DNA from: Aquificales bacterium
GTDB lineage: Bacteria > Aquificota > Aquificia > Aquificales > Aquificaceae
Reading direction: 5' to 3'
DNA length: 64,000 nucleotides
Assembly: GCA_027037055.1 (NCBI GenBank)
Contig: JALWBR010000022.1
Location: forward strand, 27,776 to 91,775
Part shown: positions 18,716 through 28,181 of the stretch, piece after piece
How the letters are laid out: every line of letters starts with the position of its first letter
How positions within the stretch are numbered: position 1 is the first letter of the stretch
Notes under the pieces: model-generated
What the model was told of the DNA's origin: nothing
The model's input: the letters and a program-made list of their open reading frames with translations, nothing else
The model's database searches: none
Position numbers and translations under genes: made by a program

Positions 18716-21676
18716 TTAGTTTATTAATTTTAATCTCCTGAAGAAGACTATGCTCAGGAAAATTAAAACATAAATTAAACCGCCCGGACTACCGCTACAA
18801 CCGAATATATTATTCTCCGTATCATCGGTAAGAATATCATCAACAACGGTTACAGACACTTCTTCACTTGCGGAATTACCCCCTCCATCCTTAACGGTAA
18901 GAATCACGGTATAATGCCCCTCCTTCTCATATTTGTGTGTCAAATTACCGGAGGTACAATTTTGCACCTCATAATCCGCCCTTCCGTCACCATCAACATC
19001 TATATAACATGTCAGGGTGTCCCCTTCCGGATCCCCTACACTGAAACCTATCCTTACATTTAAGGGAGCCACCCCCTGAGTAGGAAAGACTTCAAAATAC
19101 GATATATATGGGGGTTTGTTAACATCCTGTTTTTCAAGAACATTCACACTGACGACGGCTTCCGATCTGTTTCCACCGCTGTCGGATACTATAAGTTTAA
19201 CGGGATAGGTCCCCGGATTGTCAAAGGTGAAGGAAAATGTATTTGGCGTACAATCAGATATGGAAAAGTCAACAAGTCCGTTGTTACCTATATCAATCTC
19301 ACACAAAAGTTTGTCCCCTTCTCTGTCGCTGACACTCCATGAAAATGCAACGGTCAAGGGGGCATAACCCTCTGTTGGATTTGCCGTAAAACTTTCTATA
19401 ACTGGAGGTTCGTTGTTTACTGTGATATAAGATGAAACACCCGGGGAAATATTGCCCGCTCCGTCAACCGCGCATAACCTGTAGTAATAGGTATATCCGG
19501 GAGATATACCGTCGTGAACATAAGAGTTCATCTGACCCCTGTATAGGGGATTTCCCTCCTGACAATTTGACGGAGGTGTGGATGTATCGTAAACGAGTAT
19601 ATATTCGGAAATACCAGTAAGATTATCACTGAAACCGTCCCACGAAAGGGTTATGGTAGTTACATCCGTCAAGCTTGCATTTAAGGTGCCGCCGGATGGG
19701 GGTGTGGTGTCAAGTATTATACTATCGCTACACGAGGATTGAAGACCCAAGGGATTTCTAACATCAACATTTATAATCTTGGTGCCATCTGTGGGAGATA
19801 CATTAAAACCTACATTTGGAGAAAAAGGGATCCATGTGGTACACCCTTTACCCTCTTCATAAATGCATATTTCAAGTTCAGCCGTTGAAAATACGGAATC
19901 GTTGGCGGTTATAGAAAGATTAATATTTACATTGTTTGTGAATTCTGCACCGTTGTTTATAATAACGCCACAGGTCGGAGGCTCTTCCTTCGGGCGTGAA
20001 CTCACTGCAACAGAATATTCTTGAAATGTGTCATCTACCAAATCAATCTCCAAAATAATTCCATTAGAAGTAAGTGTATGAATAATACTCTCTCCATCTC
20101 CCGTACCCGTTGACGATGCAAGCCTATTACCGGAAGTGTCATAGAGGTATATATCTATATCTCCGAATATATGTTTAAAATTGACATTTATTTGTATAAC
20201 ACACCCTTTGGGCACTTCAAAAAGAAAAAAATCCTTGTCCATATCCTTTACGATCAACCCCGTAAGATTAAAGGAATCCCCGCAATTAATACTTATAAGG
20301 GCAGGGTTTTGAATAGTATCGTTATCCTCGTATGTATCATCTCCTAACCCGTAAGAAAAATACTCCTTTACCGCGGATCTTGTATTGTAAAAAACGGAAA
20401 TATCCGCAAAGTAATCCCTTAGAGGGGGGCATTGTGCTGTAGGTATTTCACCGAAGGAAAGGGTGCCTATACAATACCATTCACTACCGAGTCTATAAAA
20501 AAGACAAGAACCGCTTGATCCTCCGTGGGTACCCCCATCATCCCATCTCACCAAAAAACTGTTACCGCTACCGTCACATCTTATAGCTCTCGGTATAAGG
20601 AAATCGGATTCGCATATATTCTCAATAACACCCGCATGGTAGATAAGGGGATTACCGAGGGGATGGCTGTACCCGAAAACGCTACCGCCTATCATTATGT
20701 TGCCGTTAAAAAGAACACCCGCCAAAAAATAGCTCGTAAGGTCTATACGAAGACTCCCGTCTATCCTCAAAAGGCTAGCATCCCCGTCCGCGTAGGTGTC
20801 CAATAATGTAGCATAAGGTACATAAACAGCCATACGCTGTGCATCAGGATTGGTAGGATTGCATGATGAATTGTAGTAATTAAACCAGAATACTGCTGTT
20901 TCCGCTTCTTGCTGTGTACCTATACAGTGGTTTGCTGTAAGAAAAAGGGGATCATGATTTGCGGATAAATTTGAGACAAGAGTCCCAGTACATAAATACT
21001 CAAAACCGTCCCTGCCTATGAACAAGTACAGGGCTACCGCATTCATAAATTTGGCAAAACATATATCCGAAGGGCAACATACCGCATCTTTGGCACTGCA
21101 TGGAGGCTTATCTATGGGGTTAGGTGGCGGCTTCTTTCGCAATGGAAGATCCCATAGATATGTAACCCTATCTATTTTAAAGTGCCTCCGAGGGTTTTGA
21201 CCAATAAAATGATATTCAATATACACTGTATCGTAGGGGACTATACCGCTCCAAAAATCACCCCGCCCGTGGGGACCCGTACCCCTGTATTCGTAAATAA
21301 CATCACCTTCGGGTGATCTTACAACAACACGCTCCCCCTTCTTTAAGTTAAACCCCGAAAAGTGAACCCTTCCGCCCTTCCCACCTTCAAGAACAACCGC
21401 AATAATGCACACTCCATTCTCACAGTACATATCATCCGTGGAAATGTTAACAGGCAAAGCCTTACCTATAGCAGGAATTCCACTTTTTGAAGGAATCCCG
21501 GTTTTTCTGTCATGCTTTACTATTTTCCTTTTTGCCTTCCTATTAAGATCCTTTCGGATATTAATAATATTCTCCTTACGCTTTAATGATTTTTTCTGTT
21601 CAACAACTTCCGGTTTTATCTTCATAGAGAATGCTAAAGCAATAATGGAAAGGTATATAAGAAAAATTTTCACCAT
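18716..21676 (-). CDS. Large secreted serine protease with PPC, FN3, two PKD domains and a CTERM-like tail
   Basis: 986 residues. A signal peptide covers about 1-17, then a basic pro-region. The chymotrypsin-fold domain resembles lysyl endopeptidases: His250 in LTANHC, Asp299 in DGDASLL and Ser388 in GGSSGS form the triad. A pre-peptidase C-terminal (PPC) domain follows at about 455-570, an FN3 domain at about 660-760 and two PKD domains at about 765-945. The last ~30 residues are FGCSGSPGG, one hydrophobic segment and FFRR. This tail resembles MYXO-CTERM or Synerg-CTERM sorting signals, so the protease is probably processed and anchored at or released from the cell surface. Positions after 400 are estimates. 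Confidence 0.87.
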   Translation of the reverse strand: MVKIFLIYLSIIALAFSMKIKPEVVEQKKSLKRKENIINIRKDLNRKAKRKIVKHDRKTGIPSKSGIPAIGKALPVNISTDDMYCENGVCIIAVVLEGGKGGRVHFSGFNLKKGERVVVRSPEGDVIYEYRGTGPHGRGDFWSGIVPYDTVYIEYHFIGQNPRRHFKIDRVTYLWDLPLRKKPPPNPIDKPPCSAKDAVCCPSDICFAKFMNAVALYLFIGRDGFEYLCTGTLVSNLSANHDPLFLTANHCIGTQQEAETAVFWFNYYNSSCNPTNPDAQRMAVYVPYATLLDTYADGDASLLRIDGSLRIDLTSYFLAGVLFNGNIMIGGSVFGYSHPLGNPLIYHAGVIENICESDFLIPRAIRCDGSGNSFLVRWDDGGTHGGSSGSCLFYRLGSEWYCIGTLSFGEIPTAQCPPLRDYFADISVFYNTRSAVKEYFSYGLGDDTYEDNDTIQNPALISINCGDSFNLTGLIVKDMDKDFFLFEVPKGCVIQINVNFKHIFGDIDIYLYDTSGNRLASSTGTGDGESIIHTLTSNGIILEIDLVDDTFQEYSVAVSSRPKEEPPTCGVIINNGAEFTNNVNINLSITANDSVFSTAELEICIYEEGKGCTTWIPFSPNVGFNVSPTDGTKIINVDVRNPLGLQSSCSDSIILDTTPPSGGTLNASLTDVTTITLSWDGFSDNLTGISEYILVYDTSTPPSNCQEGNPLYRGQMNSYVHDGISPGYTYYYRLCAVDGAGNISPGVSSYITVNNEPPVIESFTANPTEGYAPLTVAFSWSVSDREGDKLLCEIDIGNNGLVDFSISDCTPNTFSFTFDNPGTYPVKLIVSDSGGNRSEAVVSVNVLEKQDVNKPPYISYFEVFPTQGVAPLNVRIGFSVGDPEGDTLTCYIDVDGDGRADYEVQNCTSGNLTHKYEKEGHYTVILTVKDGGGNSASEEVSVTVVDDILTDDTENNIFGCSGSPGGLIYVLIFLSIVFFRRLKLIN

Positions 21677-21705
21677 CTCTGTCCCTTCTTACGATAAGAT
21701 AAATT

Positions 21706-22839
21706 TTAATACCCTTTCAAATTTTTTAAAGTATTAACAACAGTATCAAGATATCCGAACCACTCATCCCTTCCGTACAGAAGAGATACGGTAAGCCTAA
21801 GCCGTGCTTTTCCCTTGGGAACCGCGGGATATCTTATAGCCCTCAAAAGTATGCCCTCTGAAAGAAGTTTTTCGGAAATACTCAAAGCCTTCCCCTCCGA
21901 CCCTATAATAATCGGCAATATGGGTGTACCGTTCCATAAGACATTCACAGCTTTTTCTTTTAAAAATACATAGGTTTCCTTAGATCTTCTTTTTAATTCC
22001 TCTATAAGAGTTACATCCTTTTCAATAATTTCCAAGGCCTTAATTGCTGATGCACAAAGGGGCGGAGGAATGGATGTAGAGAATATCAAACTCCTGACCC
22101 TATTTATGATGTACTCTACAAGTGCGGAAGATCCGCAGATAAAGGCACCGTAGGAACCCACCGCCTTTGATAGGGTTCCCATTACAATTATATTTTCTTT
22201 CCACTCTACACCGAACTCCTGCAGTGAACCCTTTCCATTACCGAGCACACCCGTAGCGTGGGCATCATCTATGTAAAGCATACAATCAAATTCTTCGCAT
22301 ATACTCCGCAGGGCGGATATATCCGCCACATCCCCTTCCATACTGAAAACACTGTCGGTGACAATGAGTACCTTCCTGAAACGGTGCCTCAGTTTTTTGA
22401 GCCTGCTGCAGAGGTCTTCATAATCCTTATGTCTGAATATTTGCACCTCAGCCTTAGACAGTTTACATCCGTCTATTATTGAGGCGTGGTTAAGCTCATC
22501 ACTGAGAATAAGATCACCCTCCTCCGCCAGTACGGGTATGGTCCCCGTATTGGCAAGATAGCCAGAGCCGAAAAGCACACACCTCTCCGTTCCTTTGAAC
22601 TCCTTTAACTTATCTTCAAGTTTTTTGTGCCAAGATGTGTACCCGGAAACAAGCTGTGAAGCTCCCGATCCTACACCCAGGGCAAAACAAGTATCAACAC
22701 ATGCCTTGACAACATCCCTGTTGTTTCTTAAACCCAGATAATCATTGGAACACAAATTTATTAGGTTATCGGAAACTATCCTTTCCCTGTAAAGATTTTT
22801 ACTTTTTATTAACTCAAGTCTTTTTAAGATCCAATCCAT
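21706..22839 (-). CDS. bioF: 8-amino-7-oxononanoate synthase
   Basis: 377 residues, an alpha-oxoamine synthase. The PLP lysine is in GTLSKAVG, with DDAHATG and NDYLGL also present. BioF joins pimeloyl-ACP and alanine in biotin synthesis. 2-amino-3-ketobutyrate CoA ligase is a relative, but without a threonine dehydrogenase neighbour BioF is more likely. It lies 26 nt after flgM in the same direction. Confidence 0.88.
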   Translation of the reverse strand: MDWILKRLELIKSKNLYRERIVSDNLINLCSNDYLGLRNNRDVVKACVDTCFALGVGSGASQLVSGYTSWHKKLEDKLKEFKGTERCVLFGSGYLANTGTIPVLAEEGDLILSDELNHASIIDGCKLSKAEVQIFRHKDYEDLCSRLKKLRHRFRKVLIVTDSVFSMEGDVADISALRSICEEFDCMLYIDDAHATGVLGNGKGSLQEFGVEWKENIIVMGTLSKAVGSYGAFICGSSALVEYIINRVRSLIFSTSIPPPLCASAIKALEIIEKDVTLIEELKRRSKETYVFLKEKAVNVLWNGTPILPIIIGSEGKALSISEKLLSEGILLRAIRYPAVPKGKARLRLTVSLLYGRDEWFGYLDTVVNTLKNLKGY

Positions 22840-22865
22840 AAGGGTGGAGTATTTAAATAGGTGGA

Positions 22866-23123
22866 TTATTCAATGCCTATGAATTTGTATATACCTGAAA
22901 CTATTTTGTCGGGGGAAACTTCATAGGTGCCGTTTTCTATTTCCCTTTTTATCCTTTCCACCTTCAACTTTATATCGTCATAATCAACCTTTGATGCTTC
23001 CTTTGCAACACTTGAAATCTCCACCCTGTCGCCTTTAACCGATTCACTCCCCTTTACACCCTTCCTTTTTTCTAAGTTAACAACATAGTTAACAAGTTTG
23101 CTTATCTCTACCCTGTTTATCAT
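22866..23123 (-). CDS. flgM: Anti-sigma-28 factor FlgM
   Basis: 85 residues, the normal length. The C-terminal half (DRVEISSVAKEASKV, then helices ending GTYEVSPDKIVSGIY) matches the sigma-binding part of FlgM. It holds the flagellar sigma factor inactive until the hook is finished and FlgM is exported. It lies downstream of a sigma-28-type promoter (25170-25196) in the flgG-flgA-coaE run, so it may limit its own transcription. Confidence 0.92.
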   Translation of the reverse strand: MINRVEISKLVNYVVNLEKRKGVKGSESVKGDRVEISSVAKEASKVDYDDIKLKVERIKREIENGTYEVSPDKIVSGIYKFIGIE

Positions 23124-23155
23124 CTTCTAATCACCCCGTAATATTATATCGGATT

Positions 23156-23746
23156 TTACGGATCGGATTTTAGTGTTTTATAAACCTCCTTAACTTGTTC
23201 CCATGTATTATTTATGTCACCGCTATTGTCTATAATTATATCTCCAAGCTCCTTCTTTTTTTCAATATCCATCTGATATCTCATCCGTCTTTCAAAATCC
23301 TCGGGTAACATTCCCTTCTCTGTAGCCCTCCTCCTGCATTCATCGTAGGGTGCGTACACAACTATAACCTTATCGTACATGTGTCTTGTATTCTTTTCAA
23401 ATATAAGGCTTGCTTCTACCATAAAAATATCTTCCTTCCCTAAGTTCCTTTCTATTTCCCCAAGTCTTTCGTATAAAGCTTTATGGGTTATTTCCTCAAG
23501 CCTTTTTAAAAGCTCAGGATTCTCAAAAACTATATCAGCAACTTTCTTCCTATCAATATCCCCATTATCACCAACAACCTCATCACCAAGAAGAGAAACA
23601 AGTTCATCATAAATGGGTGAATTTCTTTTATAAAACCCCCTTATTATCTCATCCGCATCAACCACAACCGCACCCAGCCTTTTAAACATGCTACCTACCG
23701 TAGATTTACCGCACCCAAGATTTCCCGTTATACCTATTTTCTTCAT
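23156..23746 (-). CDS. coaE: Dephospho-CoA kinase
   Basis: 196 residues. The P-loop GITGNLGCGKSTV is at the N-terminus, with DADEI and the RRATEKGM lid region following. It carries out the last step of CoA synthesis. It overlaps flgA by 4 nt, placing a housekeeping CoA gene inside a flagellar operon. Confidence 0.95.
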   Translation of the reverse strand: MKKIGITGNLGCGKSTVGSMFKRLGAVVVDADEIIRGFYKRNSPIYDELVSLLGDEVVGDNGDIDRKKVADIVFENPELLKRLEEITHKALYERLGEIERNLGKEDIFMVEASLIFEKNTRHMYDKVIVVYAPYDECRRRATEKGMLPEDFERRMRYQMDIEKKKELGDIIIDNSGDINNTWEQVKEVYKTLKSDP

Positions 23747-24429
23747 CTTATTTCAACCTCACCTTCTGATAAAACCTTGCCCTTTATTATCTTGCCCGAA
23801 GATAGAACCCTCACCCTTATAAGGGATCCCCTGTATCCGTTTTCAAGCGCCTCACCCTCATAAGATATCTCAATACTTCCTCTTCTGTAAAAGAGCCTTA
23901 CCATATCACCTTTCTTTACAAGATATCTTTTCCTTAAAAATCTCTTTTTTATTATCTCCCCGCTTTTTATCATACGCATTGCTTCATAATCGGAAAGGAT
24001 GGTGCTCTCGGGAGGTATATCCCTTATATGCTTAGAAATATACCTGTCTTCCCACCTGACCTTGTCCTGTGTTATGATCTCTCCCCTTTCTATATCTGTT
24101 ACAGCTACAGGGACCCTTACCCTCCAGGAGACTTTCAACTTAGCCCTTAACAACCTCCCTCCTGTAATAATAGTCGCAGAACCCTCTCCATATCCTTCCC
24201 TCAGATGTATTTTTACCGAAGGATTCTCAATTTTCGTTCCGGGGGGTATGTAAACACTTATACTTTCTATTCTTACCTTATCACCATAAATCCGCTCTAT
24301 CTCTGATCTTATTAAATCCTCAACACTACCGAAGGTGTAATTGCTGAAAAGTAATATACTAACGACGCAGATTAGCAGCCTGGGAAAGCATCTCGTCCGC
24401 CGCTGTAATACCCTTTGAATTAAACTCAT
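23743..24429 (-). CDS. flgA: Flagella basal body P-ring formation protein FlgA
   Basis: 228 residues. The N-terminus has a basic stretch (RRTRCFPR) and a hydrophobic core (LLICVVSILLF), fitting a signal peptide. The C-terminal SAF domain shows DIERGEIITQDKV and VKKGDMVRLFYRRGSI, as in FlgA. It is the periplasmic chaperone for P-ring assembly. The start at 24429 overlaps the flgG coding end by 71 nt, which is long, but no ATG, GTG or TTG is available further in before the signal peptide ends. Confidence 0.88.
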   Translation of the reverse strand: MSLIQRVLQRRTRCFPRLLICVVSILLFSNYTFGSVEDLIRSEIERIYGDKVRIESISVYIPPGTKIENPSVKIHLREGYGEGSATIITGGRLLRAKLKVSWRVRVPVAVTDIERGEIITQDKVRWEDRYISKHIRDIPPESTILSDYEAMRMIKSGEIIKKRFLRKRYLVKKGDMVRLFYRRGSIEISYEGEALENGYRGSLIRVRVLSSGKIIKGKVLSEGEVEIR

Positions 24430-25147
24430 AGGCCCTCTGAGCTATTATAAGATTAACCATCTCTTCCACTATATTAACATTTGATGACTCCAAGTAGCCT
24501 TGCAACAACGTTCCCAAACCCTGATTGCCAGGATAATCTATAATCGGCTCTCCGGAGGCATAGGTTTGAAGATACAGGTTGTTGCCTATCCGTCTCAGAC
24601 CCGCTGGATTTATAAAACGGGCGAGTTCAATCCTACCAATTTCCTCCGCGTATGTTGAGTTTTGCCTTATCACCGTTACTGTTCCATCTGGACCTATACC
24701 CACGGAAACAGCATCCTGCGGAACTATGATTTCGGGATCTATGGGATATCCTTCGGAGTTTACTATCCTTCCTTCCTGATCAATCCTCAATTGACCGCTC
24801 CTTGTGTAAGCTATAGTTCCGTCGGGCAGTATCACCTTGAAAAATCCGTCTCCCTGAATAGCTATATCAAGTTGATTTCCCGTTTGTACAATATTGCCCT
24901 GGGTAAATATACCGTAGGTATCAGATATATAAACACCGAGTCCTATCTGGAATCCTGACGGATTTCTGGTAATCGGTGAGGTGGGAGCACCAGGATCCCG
25001 TATGGTCTGATACAAAAGCTCTTGAAAGGTCGGTCTCATCTTCTTATAACCCACCGTGCTTACATTAGCCATGTTGTGGGATATAATGTCCAGATTTGTT
25101 TGCTGGGCTGTCATGCCGGATGCTGAAGTCCACAACGCTCTGAACAT
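24359..25147 (-). CDS. flgG: Flagellar distal rod protein FlgG
   Basis: 262 residues. The conserved N-terminal rod motif (TSASGMTAQQTNLDIISHNMANVST) begins at about residue 8 and the C-terminal motif (SNVNIVEEMVNLIIAQRAYEFNSKG) is also complete. It forms the distal rod of the flagellum. GGAGAAGGAGGG precedes the ATG, and a sigma-28-like promoter lies upstream. No flgF, flgH or flgI is next to it. Confidence 0.96.
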   Translation of the reverse strand: MFRALWTSASGMTAQQTNLDIISHNMANVSTVGYKKMRPTFQELLYQTIRDPGAPTSPITRNPSGFQIGLGVYISDTYGIFTQGNIVQTGNQLDIAIQGDGFFKVILPDGTIAYTRSGQLRIDQEGRIVNSEGYPIDPEIIVPQDAVSVGIGPDGTVTVIRQNSTYAEEIGRIELARFINPAGLRRIGNNLYLQTYASGEPIIDYPGNQGLGTLLQGYLESSNVNIVEEMVNLIIAQRAYEFNSKGITAADEMLSQAANLRR

Positions 25148-25169
25148 ACTACACCCTCCTTCTCCTTAG

Positions 25170-25196
25170 CTATCGGATGGGAAAAGAATTATTTTA
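25170..25196 (-). promoter_or_regulatory. Sigma-28 (FliA) promoter for flgG-flgA-coaE-flgM
   Basis: On the minus strand the sequence reads TAAA (25196-25193), 15 bases, then TCCGATAG (25177-25170). The FliA consensus is TAAA-N15-GCCGATAA. The spacing is exact and six of eight -10 bases match. The -35 box overlaps the last codons of the V4R gene. The start of transcription would fall about 15 nt before the flgG ATG, leaving room for the strong ribosome binding site. Confidence 0.75.
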
Positions 25197-25665
25197 ATTC
25201 TAACTTAAATATACACCGCTCCTTCCCCTGCGCTTGACATTCGGTTTCTTTCACCTCAACATCTTTCCCCAGAAGTTCGCCGAGAAACCCTTTAAAAAAG
25301 GACGCCATAGGTCTGCACACGGGCTTATCGCTTTTACCTACCGCCTCAACAAGTATTGAGCCTTCTATGTATATCTCCATACTGCCTATGCTGTATTCAA
25401 AGAGATCTATCATACGGGATGACTCCGCTATAACGGAAAGGAATCTTAAAGCATCTTCAAAGATATCCGTATAAACCCCGTATCTTTCCTTAAGCGTAAC
25501 AGCTCCCTTTTTACCACCGTATTCTGCTGCTTTCCTTACAACCATGTCAGCCCCGAATTTGGATAGCTTCATTATCTCCCTGTATCCGTCAATCAGGGCA
25601 TCCCTGTGGATTAAGACCGACTCCCTTTCTATTGCTTCCGCTATTGCTCTAAGTGTACTTTCCAT
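25189..25665 (-). CDS. V4R-domain protein
   Basis: 158 residues. The C-terminal half matches the V4R ligand-binding domain, with the cysteine/glycine pattern VCRPMASFFKGFLGELLG and ECQAQGKERCIF. The N-terminal ~60 residues are helical. V4R domains bind small hydrophobic ligands or metals and often act as sensors; the ligand here is unknown. It lies just upstream of the sigma-28 promoter of flgG and may or may not belong to that transcript. Confidence 0.82.
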   Translation of the reverse strand: MESTLRAIAEAIERESVLIHRDALIDGYREIMKLSKFGADMVVRKAAEYGGKKGAVTLKERYGVYTDIFEDALRFLSVIAESSRMIDLFEYSIGSMEIYIEGSILVEAVGKSDKPVCRPMASFFKGFLGELLGKDVEVKETECQAQGKERCIFKLELK

Positions 25666-25722
25666 CTCATCACCTGCCCGTTATCATTTTACCTTACCAA
25701 TATTTTATCTAAAATTTACAAT

Positions 25723-26280
25723 ATGAATATATTTTCCCCCTCCTTTATCCGAAAGGTTATAAATTTTTACAACAAGTTCGTCAGCCTCCTCGTGATGCTT
25801 ACCATTCCCATAATAATTTTCACCCTTGTAATGGCGGTTATAATCATTATCTTTGATCTCCGTTATTTTGTAACCCATTTTACAGAAGAGCTAACCCACA
25901 GGGATAAGGAAGCCTTCAAATACCTGATAATAAATGTGCTTAACTTCTTTGTTCTTGTTGAGCTGTTCAGGATGTTTCTTGATGTTATTGAGTATCAGAG
26001 ATTAAGGAAGAGACAGATGATTGAGGCGGGTATTATATTTGTACTGAGGGAAATAATCATATCCCTGTTCAGTCAAAAGTTTGACTTCCTTCACATAGCG
26101 GGATTCTCTATACTTCTGCTTTCTTTGGCAGTAGCCTTTGTTCTCATGAATAAAATGGCAAGAGAGGGAACGGTAACATACAAATGGAAACCTATAAAGG
26201 GAGAAAAACAGGAGAAGATAAAAAAGATATACCGATCTATAATGAAAGGCTCGGGCCAGAATGAAGGACAGGTTCATTGA
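25723..26280 (+). CDS. PsiE-family membrane protein
   Basis: 185 residues with four hydrophobic segments (about 18-45, 68-85, 103-120, 122-145). The pattern with EYQRLRKRQMIEAGIIFVLREIII fits the phosphate-starvation-inducible E (PsiE) family, whose biochemical role is not established. A TAAAAT box (25710-25715) lies 7 nt before the ATG, so the transcript may be leaderless. The 3' end overlaps the next gene by 20 nt. Confidence 0.8.
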   Translation: MNIFSPSFIRKVINFYNKFVSLLVMLTIPIIIFTLVMAVIIIIFDLRYFVTHFTEELTHRDKEAFKYLIINVLNFFVLVELFRMFLDVIEYQRLRKRQMIEAGIIFVLREIIISLFSQKFDFLHIAGFSILLLSLAVAFVLMNKMAREGTVTYKWKPIKGEKQEKIKKIYRSIMKGSGQNEGQVH

Positions 26281-27856
26281 ATCCGATCGCTGGATGGCGA
26301 TATTTAATCCATTAAAAATATTTCACCTTGAAAGCTGGCAGAGGGGAGAGATTGAAGATATACCAGACCATCTGAAGGAGCCGGATGTTTTATATTACGA
26401 TACCTCCACCCTAACCCGTATCCCTCCCCGTCTGAAGCGTACCTTTATAGAAAAGGAATTCTACTTCCTTAAAAATACCGATCTTTATACCCTTAACCTG
26501 ATTCAGAGAAAAAGCTTTAAACACGGGTATCCCCCCTCAAGCGGTGCTTTGCTTATGTTTGCATTAGAGTACTATAGAATTTTAAACCACAAGAGGAAAG
26601 AAACGGTTAATTTAAAACCCTACTATAAACATCACAGAAATCTTCTTTTGTTTATTAATAAAGGGGAACAAACCTACAAGGGAATTTATAGCTTTTTAAG
26701 TGAAAATAGAGAAAGAAGAATAAGCATACTGACAGAAGAGATATGGTTTGATTACATAAAAGATCTTGAACTGTCGGTTAAAGAGGGTATAGTCTATCTG
26801 CTGATTGCGGAGCTTAGTAATAAAAATTTCCAGACGCACAGCGGTAGGATAGCAAGGGATATAATTGCCAAGCTTTCAAAAGATACGGTTACCCTGATGA
26901 AAAAATTTAAACCCTACGGTCCTCTACCCTTTGATTTTCTTAAAGTATTTATGGAAGAGTTCTCAAAGCTACCCAGATGGATGATTGATTACGGATATCA
27001 GATGAGCAGGCTTGATATAATTGAGAAAGACATAATCCTTCTTAAAACTCTGTTTCCCCTCTCTTTGAAGTTTGAGGTTGAACACAGGGGATTTATAAGG
27101 ATATTGTTTCCTGGCGATTCAAACAGTACGAGTAACACAGGGGGAGCGATATTAAGGGGAAGTGAGAGTATAAAAAGGCTTTCAAAAACGTCCATGAGAA
27201 AGCTTGAACTTCTGCTTGAAAGGGAAAGAGAAAGAATAAATACACTGCAGGGCAGAAAAATAAACAATGCAAGAATAGGAATTGAAATACCCGCAAAAAG
27301 AGGAAAAATCTTCAAAAAACTGAAGGAAACTCCCCTTCCCGCTATTCACTTTATAATGCTACTTGATATATCTTTATCGGTAAAAAAGGGTAACCATATC
27401 CAGTTTCTCCTCGGCGTATTTAACTTAGTAAAGGACTCCCTTGAAAATTCAGGAATACCCTTTACCTTCCTTCTGTTCAACGACAATATATACACCGCAG
27501 AAAATATAAAGGAAGAGAACATAGGAAGCTTTATTAAAGGAAAAACTAATGTTGAAAAGGCTATAAGGGAAGCTGTAAGTTGTGCAAGAAAACTATCAAA
27601 GAATACAAAAAGCATCATCCTTATTTTTACGGACGGAGAACCTACGACAGGACTTAAAGGAATTGCCTTAAGGGACTTTATAAGAATGCAGAAAAGGTTA
27701 ATCCCCATAATAGGAATAGGATTGAAAGGTGTAAGTAAGGTGAGATTCTATTTTGAAGAAACGGGTCTGGAGATAGAAGATTTATCCCGATTACCCTTCC
27801 TGCTTGTGAATACGATTGAAAAACAGATCAGAAGATCAACTCCGCTAAGTGTATGA
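26261..27856 (+). CDS. VWA-domain protein
   Basis: 531 residues. The C-terminal ~190 residues form a von Willebrand A domain with an intact MIDAS: DISLS at the first strand, a Thr in KTNVEKA and FTDGEPTTG. The N-terminal ~330 residues are helical and unrecognised. Stand-alone VWA proteins of this kind usually act with a MoxR-type AAA+ ATPase in metal insertion or complex maturation, but no such ATPase is in the window. It overlaps the PsiE-like gene by 20 nt, suggesting a coupled pair. Confidence 0.82.
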   Translation: MKDRFIESDRWMAIFNPLKIFHLESWQRGEIEDIPDHLKEPDVLYYDTSTLTRIPPRLKRTFIEKEFYFLKNTDLYTLNLIQRKSFKHGYPPSSGALLMFALEYYRILNHKRKETVNLKPYYKHHRNLLLFINKGEQTYKGIYSFLSENRERRISILTEEIWFDYIKDLELSVKEGIVYLLIAELSNKNFQTHSGRIARDIIAKLSKDTVTLMKKFKPYGPLPFDFLKVFMEEFSKLPRWMIDYGYQMSRLDIIEKDIILLKTLFPLSLKFEVEHRGFIRILFPGDSNSTSNTGGAILRGSESIKRLSKTSMRKLELLLERERERINTLQGRKINNARIGIEIPAKRGKIFKKLKETPLPAIHFIMLLDISLSVKKGNHIQFLLGVFNLVKDSLENSGIPFTFLLFNDNIYTAENIKEENIGSFIKGKTNVEKAIREAVSCARKLSKNTKSIILIFTDGEPTTGLKGIALRDFIRMQKRLIPIIGIGLKGVSKVRFYFEETGLEIEDLSRLPFLLVNTIEKQIRRSTPLSV

Positions 27857-28181
27857 TGTCATTCATATCCTTTACCACTTTTTCTATTCCGAGATGCGGA
27901 TTATCAACCTTTACGGAAATATCATAAAGGGCGGGGGAACTTTCAATATATTCCGCATACTCCATCGCACGTTCCCTATCACCGAGTGCTAAGTTAACAA
28001 GACTAAGCAATAGATATTTCTCTTTTGAATCTTCAGACAACAACAACCACTTTGAAGCCTCAAGATATTTAAATTCAAGTATGTACCTGACCCCTATCCA
28101 AAAGTTATCCTTTTCCTTTATATCACTCTTAAATAACTTTCTTTCTCCCCTTAAAAGGAATATCCTCAGCTTGAGCTTCAT
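27828..28181 (-). CDS. Small helical protein, possibly TPR-like
   Basis: 117 residues, not recognised. The middle (YLEASKWLLLSEDSKEKY, then LLSLVNLALGDRERAMEYA) has the helix-turn-helix spacing of tetratricopeptide-like repeats. No signal peptide. Its start overlaps the argC stop (4 nt) and its 3' end overlaps the convergent VWA gene by 29 nt. Confidence 0.65.
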   Translation of the reverse strand: MKLKLRIFLLRGERKLFKSDIKEKDNFWIGVRYILEFKYLEASKWLLLSEDSKEKYLLLSLVNLALGDRERAMEYAEYIESSPALYDISVKVDNPHLGIEKVVKDMNDIIHLAELIF

